5,490 nt of DNA from an uncultured Gemmatimonadota bacterium (GTDB lineage: Bacteria > Gemmatimonadota > Gemmatimonadetes > Gemmatimonadales > Gemmatimonadaceae). The stretch spans positions 1-5,490 of the forward strand of contig CAMPKM010000229.1 of the NCBI GenBank assembly GCA_946887155.1, in the 5' to 3' direction. The translations under genes were made by a program, and so were the position numbers. Every line of letters begins with the position of its first letter. Within the stretch, counting starts at the first letter, position 1. The notes under the pieces are model-generated. The model did no database searches, had not been told where the DNA came from, and was given only the letters and a program-made list of their open reading frames with translations. This document shows positions 1 through 5,490 of this stretch, piece by piece.

Positions 1-13
1 GGCCCATCCCCAC

Positions 14-967
14 CTAACGAGAGCTGTTCAGAGCTCCCTGGACTGCTTGCGGTAGTCCTTCTCCGATGGCGTCGGGCGTGGGCAGGGCTGAGAGGAACTC
101 GGCGCGGAGTGCGTTCCGGCCGGCGTCGGATAACAGGAATTCCGCGAACCGCTCCGCAAGCGCCGCGTGGGGGGCTTTTAACGGGATGGAAAAGGCGTAG
201 CGAATGGGTGCGCCGAGCATCGTGACTGTATCGGCGGCGCTAGTGCCGATTACGCGGACGGCTGCGTTGGCGTACGTCTCGCGATGCTCCGCGCTTCCCA
301 GGTCGATGGCCGCCGGAAGCTGCAGGTGACGAACGCCTGACGCGCGTGCCATGGATTCGTAGAACCACGCGTAATCCAGGTCGCCTGACTCCAGCAGGGC
401 GACGAGCTCGATTTCCTTCGGGCGCATGTTCCGTGGCGGCGAAGCCTGCTCGAGGCGCGCGGCAAGGCCTGTGTCGCCGTACAACCGTTCGGCGAGCTGA
501 AACACCATCTGCGTTCGATAGCCGGCCGGATCGAGGTCAGGATTGGACCGACCGATCTCCAAGCCGGGGCGCAACAGTACGCTTCGCCAGTTGGTGGAAT
601 CGATCTCGGCCGAATATCGCGATCGATCCGTGTACGCCAGGATGATCCGGTTCTCGGCGAAACGGACGTACCACGTTGCGTGCTCGGGGACCAGGAGCTT
701 TGGAAAGACGTCTTCGTCGGCCAGCGCGATGATATCCGGAATCTTTCCAAGCTCGGTGAGCTTTCGAGCGGTTTCAAGACTTCCCGCCGACTCGAGTTCA
801 TAACGAGCTCCCGTTCGGGCGGCGAAAGAATCGAGCGCCGCGCGCATGGGTCTCGCCAGGCTTCCGGCAGTGTACACGGCGAGCGTCTGGTCGCGATCGC
901 CAGCACCGATGCCGCACGCGAGCACCGCCACCAGGAGAAACCACGAGACTGCTTTTCGCCACGACAC
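14..967 (-). CDS. wtpA: WtpA/ModA-family tungstate/molybdate-binding lipoprotein
   Basis: Probable periplasmic substrate-binding lipoprotein of a tungstate/molybdate ABC transporter, 317 residues. The start chosen is GTG at 967, one base after the stop of the upstream gene; the open frame runs further upstream, but only as an antisense-free overlap inside that gene. This start gives a basic N-terminus, a hydrophobic stretch (residues 6-17) and a lipobox-like V-L-A-C with Cys18. The mature part opens with LAVYTAGSL (29-37), the usual oxyanion-binding first strand. The region GRSNPDLDPAGYR (139-151) and RPKEIELVALLESGDLDYA (182-200) closely resemble the WtpA subfamily. D146 fits the acidic metal-oxyanion ligand reported for archaeal members. 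The second acidic ligand seems shifted: F202 sits where I expect Glu, and E204 is two residues on. An AAGGG lies about 9 bases before the GTG. No permease or ATPase is visible; they may follow beyond base 1. A binding protein for another oxyanion is possible. Confidence 0.85.
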   Translation of the reverse strand: MSWRKAVSWFLLVAVLACGIGAGDRDQTLAVYTAGSLARPMRAALDSFAARTGARYELESAGSLETARKLTELGKIPDIIALADEDVFPKLLVPEHATWYVRFAENRIILAYTDRSRYSAEIDSTNWRSVLLRPGLEIGRSNPDLDPAGYRTQMVFQLAERLYGDTGLAARLEQASPPRNMRPKEIELVALLESGDLDYAWFYESMARASGVRHLQLPAAIDLGSAEHRETYANAAVRVIGTSAADTVTMLGAPIRYAFSIPLKAPHAALAERFAEFLLSDAGRNALRAEFLSALPTPDAIGEGLPQAVQGALNSSR

Positions 968-968
968 C

Positions 969-1886
969 TCAGGAGCCCTTGAGCTCGTACGAAATGGCTT
1001 CGGCGAGGGTCGGATGCTCGAACTCGAAGCCCGACTCCAGCAGCTGGCGCGGCATGACTTTCTGGCCCGACAAGACGGTTTCCTCACCCATCTCACCGAA
1101 GACCATGCGCACGGCGAATTCCGGGACCTTGATGAGTGTCGGGCGATGGACCACCGTTGCAAGCGTTCGCATGAACTCCTCGTTGCGCACGGGACACGGC
1201 GTGGACACGAGCAGCGGACCGCTCAGTGATTCGTGCAAGGCGGCCCACGCGAGGGCACGAATCGCGTCGGTACGGCTGATCCAGGACACCCATTGTTGGC
1301 CGTTGCCGATTACGGCGCCGCCGCCGATCCGCACGTACGGCAGGAGTTCGTGGAGCATTCCGCCCTGCGGATGAAGTACTGGCGCCATTCGAGGGTGAAC
1401 GACGCGAATGCCGGCCTCGCGGGCAGGATCGGCCGCGGCTTCCCACGCACGAACCAGCTCGGCGAGAAACCCCGACCCTCCGGGACTCTCTTCATCGACT
1501 TCCTCATCCCCACGATGTCCGTAGTAGCCGATGGCGGACATGTTGACGAGCACACGCGGCTTCGGATCGAGGCTGGCGATCGTACGCGAGATAAGGTCCG
1601 TGCTTCGCACACGGCTGTCGACGATCCTCTTCTTTCGTTCGGGCGTCCACCGCTTGCCGGTATACTCGCCGGCCAGGTTGATGACGATGCGAACACCGGC
1701 GAGCTCGGTCGGATCCAGTACGCCATTATCCGGATCCCATTTGATGTTGTGGTGCTTCGGACTCTCGTGGCGGCCGATCCGGATGACGGCGTGGCCCATT
1801 CCCTCGAGATGTTTTTCCAGCGCGGAGCCGATGAATCCCGACGCACCGGCAATGGCGATTCTCCTCGGACCCTTAATAGGACTCAT
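969..1886 (-). CDS. TIGR01777/YfcH (SDR39U1)-type NAD(P)-fold epimerase-like protein
   Basis: Cytoplasmic protein of 305 residues, of the atypical short-chain dehydrogenase group that includes E. coli YfcH and human SDR39U1; its substrate is not established. The Rossmann glycine motif GASGFIG is at 14-20 and NLAG at 70-73. The family stretch RWTPERKKRIVDSRV is at 79-93 and SAIGYYG at 117-123. The C-terminal part (about 255-300, with the run VLSGQKVMPRQLLESGF) matches the DUF1731 domain usually found at the end of this family. The classic SDR YxxxK pair is not seen after SAIGYYG, which is normal for this group and not a sign of decay. Length is typical. The ATG overlaps the TGA of the upstream glycosylase gene by 4 bp (ATGA), with AAGGCGG just ahead, so translation is probably coupled. 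The following lipoprotein gene starts one base after its stop. Confidence 0.92.
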   Translation of the reverse strand: MSPIKGPRRIAIAGASGFIGSALEKHLEGMGHAVIRIGRHESPKHHNIKWDPDNGVLDPTELAGVRIVINLAGEYTGKRWTPERKKRIVDSRVRSTDLISRTIASLDPKPRVLVNMSAIGYYGHRGDEEVDEESPGGSGFLAELVRAWEAAADPAREAGIRVVHPRMAPVLHPQGGMLHELLPYVRIGGGAVIGNGQQWVSWISRTDAIRALAWAALHESLSGPLLVSTPCPVRNEEFMRTLATVVHRPTLIKVPEFAVRMVFGEMGEETVLSGQKVMPRQLLESGFEFEHPTLAEAISYELKGS

Positions 1887-2554
1887 GCCGCCTTGCCCGT
1901 CTTGGCCGCCTTACCCGGCTTGCGGGACGTACCGGCTTTGCGTGGCTTGTACGACTCGAGTTCGAGCACGCGCCACATGTACCACGATCCCACGGTGCGA
2001 TACGGCGCCCATGGAGCAGCAACCTTTTCGACACGCTTGGCATCGGGGAGCTTGCGCAGACCGTACGCGCGCTGGACGCCCTTGCGTATCCCCAGATCGA
2101 GCACCGGCAGTACATCGGGGCGTACGAGACGGAACATGAGGAACATCTGGGCCGTCCAGACACCGACGCCCTTCACCTGGACCAGGTGACGGATGACCTC
2201 GTCGTCAGGCAGGTCAGGCAGCAGGGACTCGTCGATCGTGCCATCGGCGGCACGCACACAAAGGTCGCGAAGATACCCGAGTTTCTGCCGCGAGAGCCCG
2301 GCACCCCGGAGGGCATCGTCCGGGAGGCTCGCAAGCGGAATGGAGGCGATGGAGCCTCCGCATAATGCCTGCACGCGGCCGTGAATCGTCGTTGCTGCCT
2401 TCGTGGACAACTGCTGGTAAATGATCGACCGCGCGATGAACTCGAAGTGCGATCCTTCTGTCTGGGGGCGCAATGGGCACGGGCCGACCTGGTCGATGAT
2501 CCGGCCCAGCACGGGGTCAGCGCGGCGAAGGTGCAACAATGCCTTTCGATGCAT
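1883..2554 (-). CDS. alkA: AlkA-type DNA-3-methyladenine glycosylase (HhH-GPD family)
   Basis: Base-excision repair enzyme that removes alkylated purines such as 3-methyladenine from DNA; 223 residues from ATG 2554. SIIYQQLS (43-50) is the conserved N-terminal helix of the family. The helix-hairpin-helix LVQVKGVGVWTAQMF (124-138) binds the DNA backbone, and LPVLDLGIRKG (149-159) carries the expected catalytic Asp153. W133 and W182 align with aromatic pocket residues of E. coli AlkA; M137 stands where E. coli has a Tyr, as I recall the alignment. There is no N-terminal Ada-like domain, so it is the short form. Residues 203-223 form a Lys/Ala/Gly-rich basic tail beyond the usual fold. The start is uncertain: the frame stays open up to a GTG at 2647 and would add an Arg-rich stretch, but the family match begins near M1 of the shorter form. 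Neither start has a good ribosome-binding site. It is the first gene of the minus-strand operon. Confidence 0.9.
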   Translation of the reverse strand: MHRKALLHLRRADPVLGRIIDQVGPCPLRPQTEGSHFEFIARSIIYQQLSTKAATTIHGRVQALCGGSIASIPLASLPDDALRGAGLSRQKLGYLRDLCVRAADGTIDESLLPDLPDDEVIRHLVQVKGVGVWTAQMFLMFRLVRPDVLPVLDLGIRKGVQRAYGLRKLPDAKRVEKVAAPWAPYRTVGSWYMWRVLELESYKPRKAGTSRKPGKAAKTGKAA

Positions 2555-2671
2555 GATCTGGCGAACGGGCGGGCTTCGGGAGAATCGAGTGATGAACCTG
2601 GTCGCAGGACCGTTTCGGCGCCTGCGCGAGCGCGGTAGCTTGCGCACTCGTCAAAAGAAAGGGAAGCAACC
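2555..2671. promoter_or_regulatory. divergent intergenic region (presumed promoters)
   Basis: This 117-bp gap separates the divergent glycosylase operon and amidohydrolase gene, so promoters for both are expected here. I could not find a convincing -35/-10 pair. A TTGACG hexamer lies on the minus strand at 2654-2649, but no AT-rich -10 box stands 16-18 bp downstream of it. The plus-strand end (2658-2666, AAAGGGAAG) is the likely ribosome-binding site of the amidohydrolase. If the glycosylase really starts at 2647, the gap shrinks to 24 bp. Confidence 0.35.
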
Positions 2672-3892
2672 GTGAAAAGAAGCCTCCTGTTCGCTCTGGC
2701 GCCGGTTCTTGTGGCCGGAAACGTCGCTGCGCAGCAGAATGTCGTGGTATTGCGTCGTGCGAACATCGCGGACGGAGCGCGAGGCCAGATCGCGACCAAT
2801 TCGGCCCTGGTCATCCGTGACGGACAGATTGCTCAAATCGCGCCGGAGCCGTTCACTCCGCCCCCGGGGGCCACCGTCATCGACGTCGGCGGACGGTACG
2901 TCCTGCCGGGGCTGATCGACGCGCATACCCATATCTCGTCGCTGGCCAATGCGCGCCGCGCGCTGGAATCGGGTGTCACGACCATCCGCAGCGCCAGCAC
3001 CAGCAACTACCAGGATGTCGCGTTGCGCGACCTCGTGAAGCAGGGCGCCGTTCCCGGCCCGGACGTGATCGCCGCCGGAGTGTTCGTCACTCCCGATCTC
3101 GGCGAAACCATGCTCGCCGACCCCCGGTTAGGCGCGTTCAAGGATGGCGTCACGACGGAGGCGGCGCTGCGAGGCGTCGTCCGGGTGAACCTCGACCACC
3201 ACGTCGACGTCATCAAGACGCGTGGCACCGAGCGCGCCGGTCTCCCGAATACGGATCCACGGAAGCAGACTTTCACGGAGCAGCAACTCGCCTGGATCGT
3301 CGACGAAGCCACGAAGGGTGGCGTGCCGGTCATGGCGCACGCGCACGGCGACGAGGGAGCGTATGCGGCCGTGAAGGCCGGCGTGCGCTCGGTTGAACAC
3401 GGAACGTATCTCTCCGACTCCACGCTGACGCTCATGCGCCAGCGCGGGACGTTCCTCGTTCCGACCTACATCACCGTGGTGGACCTGACGCAGCCGGGTG
3501 GCGACTACGATGACCCGGTGCTCATGATGCGCGGCACGCATATGCTGCCCCGGCTCGCCGAGACCGTCCAACGCGCTCACCGGATGGGTGTGAAGATCGT
3601 GACGGGCGCCGATACGCAGTATGGCCCGGAGAGTACGTCGCGGATCTCCGGGGAAGTTGCGTCGCTCGTCGAGCTGGGACTCACGCCCGTCGAGGCGCTG
3701 CGCGCCGCGACTACCGTGGCAGCCGAATTGCTCGGCCTTGCCGGACGAACCGGCGCGATTCAAACGGGTATGGAAGCGGACCTGATCGTCGTGGAGCGCA
3801 ATCCACTACAAGACGTTCGCGCGCTGGCAGACGTACTCGTCGTGATCAGCAACGGGCGTGTCGCGCTCAATCGCCTTCCCTTTGGCCGATAA
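2672..3892 (+). CDS. exported metal-dependent amidohydrolase (prolidase/imidazolonepropionase-like)
   Basis: Exported enzyme of the amidohydrolase superfamily (PF01979, COG1228-like), 406 residues, predicted to hydrolyse a C-N bond, possibly in dipeptides. The GTG start at 2672 follows AAAGGGAAG at a good distance. A signal peptide is visible (1-20, ending N-V-A-A before QQN), so the product is likely periplasmic. A small beta-sandwich part (24-75) leads into LPGLIDAHTH with metal ligands H85 and H87. Further expected ligands are K182 in VIKTRGT (the carboxylated Lys position), H223 in AHAHG, H243 in VEHGT and D314 in TGADT, so the set for a two-metal site looks complete. The C-terminus (about 350-402) returns to the sandwich, with TGAIQTGMEADLIVVERNPL. 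Secreted relatives include Xaa-Pro dipeptidases and other dipeptidases, but the exact substrate cannot be read from sequence. Its stop is 4 bases before the M28 peptidase ATG, suggesting one transcript and a joint role in peptide breakdown. Confidence 0.93.
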   Translation: MKRSLLFALAPVLVAGNVAAQQNVVVLRRANIADGARGQIATNSALVIRDGQIAQIAPEPFTPPPGATVIDVGGRYVLPGLIDAHTHISSLANARRALESGVTTIRSASTSNYQDVALRDLVKQGAVPGPDVIAAGVFVTPDLGETMLADPRLGAFKDGVTTEAALRGVVRVNLDHHVDVIKTRGTERAGLPNTDPRKQTFTEQQLAWIVDEATKGGVPVMAHAHGDEGAYAAVKAGVRSVEHGTYLSDSTLTLMRQRGTFLVPTYITVVDLTQPGGDYDDPVLMMRGTHMLPRLAETVQRAHRMGVKIVTGADTQYGPESTSRISGEVASLVELGLTPVEALRAATTVAAELLGLAGRTGAIQTGMEADLIVVERNPLQDVRALADVLVVISNGRVALNRLPFGR

Positions 3893-3896
3893 GAGA

Positions 3897-4919
3897 ATGT
3901 TCTCTCGTGTGACTCTGCAGGTTTCGCTCATCGCCGTCGTGATCGCTCCGCAGGCTGCCTGTTCCCAGCGCGCGCCATCGCGCGGGGACGGCGCGATTAC
4001 GGAGGCGCTGATCCGCGGCCACGTCAACGTCATCGCGCACGATTCCATGCTCGGCCGGAACACACCGAGCCGAGGTCTCGACCTCACGGCGTCGTATGTC
4101 GCCGCACAATTCAGGAGACTGGGGCTCAAACCTGGTGGGGATTCCGGAACCTTCATCCAGCGGTATCAACTGGGGAAGGCAGTGCCGTCCGGCCCGAGCC
4201 CGGCCGGCCTCGGCTACGATCCGACGTCGGCGCCTAACGCGGTTGGTATCCTGCCCGGCACGGACCCGGCCCTCCGCGATGAATACGTCGTGGTGTCCGC
4301 GCACATGGACCATGTCGGCGTGAACAGCGCGCACCCGAAGGACAGCATCTGGAACGGCGCCGATGACGATGCGTCCGGCACCGCCGGGGTGCTGGCCCTC
4401 GCCGAGGCCTTCGCGACCGCACCGCCAAAGCGATCGATCATCTTTCTCACGGTGAGTGGCGAGGAGCACGGCCTGTGGGGCAGCGACTGGTTCACCGCTC
4501 ACCCACCGGTGCCGATCGGCAAGATCGTGGCGAACCTGAACCTCGACATGATCGGCCGGAACTGGAAGGACTCGATCGTCGTCATCGGGCAGGAGCACTC
4601 GGACCTAGGCGCTACGTTGATGAAGGTGACGTCGGCGCATCCGGAACTCGGGATCACGCCAATGCGCGATCCCTGGCCGCAGGAGAACTTCTTTGGCCGC
4701 TCGGATCATTACAACTTCGCGAAGCGGGGCGTGCCGGCGCTGTTCTTCTTCAACGGCACGCACGAGGACTATCATCAGCCCAGCGATTCACCCGACAAGA
4801 TCGACGCGGAGAAGGAGTCGAGGATCGTAAAGCTCATCTACCACATCGGCGCCACGGTGGCGAACGCCCCGGCGCGGCCGAAGTGGAATCCGGAATCGTA
4901 CCGGAAAATCGTTCGATAG
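3897..4919 (+). CDS. exported M28-family zinc aminopeptidase
   Basis: Secreted peptidase of family M28, 340 residues, expected to cut N-terminal residues from peptides with two zinc ions. All signature residues are seen: H136 with D138 (AHMDHVG), D157 in GADDDASG, the E189-E190 pair in GEEHGLWGS (base and ligand), D217 in NLDMIGR, and H293 in EDYHQPSD. S269-D270-H271-Y272 is the usual late SDHYNF block. The protein is short, with no room for a PA domain insert. The N-terminus (1-22) is a hydrophobic export signal. Cys22 follows Q-A-A, which is a poor lipobox at the -3 position, so either signal peptidase could apply. ATG 3897 was preferred over an in-frame GTG at 3858, which would overlap the upstream gene by 35 bases and put 13 extra residues ahead of the signal. 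AAGAG just before the ATG is too close to be a strong ribosome-binding site, so coupling to the amidohydrolase is likely. Confidence 0.94.
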   Translation: MFSRVTLQVSLIAVVIAPQAACSQRAPSRGDGAITEALIRGHVNVIAHDSMLGRNTPSRGLDLTASYVAAQFRRLGLKPGGDSGTFIQRYQLGKAVPSGPSPAGLGYDPTSAPNAVGILPGTDPALRDEYVVVSAHMDHVGVNSAHPKDSIWNGADDDASGTAGVLALAEAFATAPPKRSIIFLTVSGEEHGLWGSDWFTAHPPVPIGKIVANLNLDMIGRNWKDSIVVIGQEHSDLGATLMKVTSAHPELGITPMRDPWPQENFFGRSDHYNFAKRGVPALFFFNGTHEDYHQPSDSPDKIDAEKESRIVKLIYHIGATVANAPARPKWNPESYRKIVR

Positions 4920-4922
4920 CCT

Positions 4923-4933
4923 GAGAGGAGGAG
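4923..4933 (+). promoter_or_regulatory. orphan Shine-Dalgarno-like purine run
   Basis: GAGAGGAGGAG is the strongest ribosome-binding-site-like stretch in the window, yet no real gene starts at a normal distance. The nearest start, GTG at 4942, gives only four codons before TAA at 4954-4956. The cupin ATG is 103 bases downstream, past a large inverted repeat. It may once have served, or may still serve, the cupin gene if the hairpin folds. Confidence 0.4.
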
Positions 4934-4937
4934 CGCT

Positions 4938-5020
4938 GGTAGTGGTTATTGGTTAATGGTACCGATACCAGTATCCAGTAGCCCTACCGCTACCAGTACC
5001 GATAACCACTAACCACCAAC
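4938..5020. repeat. imperfect inverted repeat of degenerate 6-7-mer units
   Basis: Arms 4938-4964 and 4994-5020 are reverse complements at 21 of 27 positions, with a 29-base loop. Each arm is a run of short degenerate units: GGTAGT, GGTTATT, GGTTAAT on the left; CTACC, GCTACC, AGTACC, GATAACC, ACTAACC, ACCAACC on the right. A smaller perfect hairpin (TGGTA/TACCA, 4957-4970) could compete with the long fold. The stretch is poorer in GC than its surroundings. There is no T-run after it, so it is not a typical intrinsic terminator. With its flanks it fills the gap between the peptidase and cupin genes. Confidence 0.85.
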
Positions 5021-5036
5021 CAATACGTTCCCGCCC

Positions 5037-5405
5037 ATGTCCGACTCAGTCACGTTCTACAAGTGGAATGACGTCCCACTGGAAACCGTAACGCCGATGC
5101 TCGACCGCAAGCTGATCACCGGCGACCGGATGATGCTGGCGCAGGTCTTCCTGAAGAAGGGGTGCATCGTGCCGCGACACCAGCACCATAACGAGCAGCT
5201 CACGTACATCCTCGAAGGGGCGCTCCGCTTCTGGATCGGCGAAGACGAATCACACGTCCAGGACGTGCGGGCAGGCGAGGTGCTGTACATCCCGTCGAAC
5301 GTCTGGCACAAGGCAGAGGCGCTCGAAGATACGCTGGACGTGGACGTCTTCAATCCGCCGCGCGAGGACTGGCTCAAGAAGACGGATGATTATTTGAGGA
5401 AGTAG
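5037..5405 (+). CDS. small single-domain cupin protein
   Basis: A 122-residue single-domain cupin (Cupin_2 type), probably cytoplasmic since no signal peptide is seen. Motif 1 is GCIVPRHQHHNEQLTYILEG (42-61), giving likely metal ligands H48, H50 and E53 or Q54. Motif 2 is GEVLYIPSNVWHKAEALEDT (80-99), giving H91. The C-terminus has FNPPREDWL (105-113), common in short cupins of this kind. A metal-binding beta-barrel is predicted, but the reaction, or a sensor role, cannot be told from sequence. The ATG at 5037 is preceded by a C-rich stretch (CGTTCCCGCCC) with no Shine-Dalgarno match. A leaderless transcript, or a ribosome-binding site beyond the upstream inverted repeat, would explain this. 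It lies 117 bp after the peptidase gene, so it need not share that transcript. Confidence 0.92.
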   Translation: MSDSVTFYKWNDVPLETVTPMLDRKLITGDRMMLAQVFLKKGCIVPRHQHHNEQLTYILEGALRFWIGEDESHVQDVRAGEVLYIPSNVWHKAEALEDTLDVDVFNPPREDWLKKTDDYLRK

Positions 5406-5408
5406 GAC

Positions 5409-5429
5409 GGGGCACGGGGCACGGGGCGC
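5409..5429. repeat. 7-mer tandem repeat GGGGCAC x3
   Basis: Two exact GGGGCAC copies (5409-5415, 5416-5422) are followed by a one-mismatch copy GGGGCGC (5423-5429). It starts four bases after the cupin stop codon. It has three G4 runs, one short of a standard intramolecular quadruplex. Confidence 0.85.
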
Positions 5430-5436
5430 ATCGTAG

Positions 5437-5490
5437 CCTCACGACCTCACGACCTCACGACCTCACGACCTCACGACCTCACGACCTCAC
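5437..5490. repeat. 8-mer tandem repeat CCTCACGA, 6.75 copies, cut by window end
   Basis: Six perfect copies of CCTCACGA fill 5437-5484 and a six-base partial copy fills 5485-5490, so the array continues outside the window. There are no mismatches, which points to recent slippage-driven expansion or ongoing homogenisation. A period of 8 is not a multiple of 3 and no ORF is seen through it, so it is probably intergenic. There are no spacers, so it is not a CRISPR array. Confidence 0.97.

Noticed and set aside
1518..1536. Loss of the SDR catalytic YxxxK as a sign of a broken enzyme
   Set aside because: Members of the YfcH/SDR39U1 family generally show the SAIGYYG form without the Lys, and the gene is full length.
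1233..2189. A 318-codon plus-strand open frame opposite the SDR and glycosylase genes
   Set aside because: It lies antisense to two genes with clear family motifs. Its translation is low in hydrophobic pattern and has no recognisable motif. Long antisense frames are common in GC-rich DNA.
2649..2654. Minus-strand TTGACG as a -35 box for the glycosylase operon
   Set aside because: No acceptable -10 hexamer is found 16-18 bp downstream; a single hexamer is not enough.
3128..3763. A 211-codon minus-strand open frame opposite the amidohydrolase
   Set aside because: Antisense shadow; rich in Arg and His from the complement of codons of the real gene, with no family signature.
3867..4598. A 243-codon minus-strand open frame opposite the M28 peptidase
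   Set aside because: Antisense shadow of a gene with all M28 catalytic residues; no motif of its own.
4475..4924. A 149-codon plus-strand frame inside the peptidase gene
   Set aside because: Out-of-frame overlap with the well-supported peptidase; composition is Arg/His/Gly-rich without motifs.
4938..5030. Intrinsic terminator after the peptidase gene
   Set aside because: The stem is long, imperfect and not very GC-rich, the loop is large, and no T-run follows on the plus strand or on the minus strand.
5409..5429. G-quadruplex
   Set aside because: Only three G4 runs are present, so a standard intramolecular quadruplex is not complete within this stretch.
5437..5490. CRISPR array
   Set aside because: Direct 8-base repeats with no spacers; this is a simple tandem array.

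Overview
The window looks like ordinary chromosomal DNA of a GC-rich, Gram-negative-type bacterium. The best guess is a member of the Gemmatimonadota or a similar soil phylum. This rests on the high GC content, GTG starts, exported peptidase and amidohydrolase genes, and short-period G/C-rich tandem arrays between genes. No rRNA or marker gene is present, so the placement is an inference.

Layout: six genes are supported, in two divergent groups. On the minus strand, reading from about 2554 down to 14, a very compact operon encodes an AlkA-type 3-methyladenine DNA glycosylase, then a YfcH/SDR39U1-type NAD(P)-fold protein (4-bp ATGA overlap), then a lipoprotein of the WtpA/ModA tungstate/molybdate-binding family (1-nt gap, GTG start). 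The operon may continue past base 1, where the transporter subunits would be expected. On the plus strand, starting at 2672, come an exported metal-dependent amidohydrolase (prolidase/imidazolonepropionase-like) and, 4 nt later, an exported M28 zinc aminopeptidase. These could form a secreted peptide-degrading pair. After a 117-bp gap holding an imperfect inverted repeat comes a small cupin protein (5037-5405).

Repeats: the gap at 4920-5036 holds two converging runs of degenerate 6-7-mer units that can fold into a large hairpin. A strong Shine-Dalgarno-like purine run lies just before the hairpin, while the cupin ATG after it has no such site of its own. The last 85 bases hold three copies of a 7-mer (GGGGCAC), followed by a perfect 8-mer array (CCTCACGA, 6.75 copies) that runs off the window edge.

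I see no clear sign of a new defence, mobile or RNA system. The points most worth a second look are the hairpin between the orphan ribosome-binding site and the cupin start, the short-period arrays, the shifted acidic residue in the WtpA-like protein, and the unexpected gene mix in the minus-strand operon.
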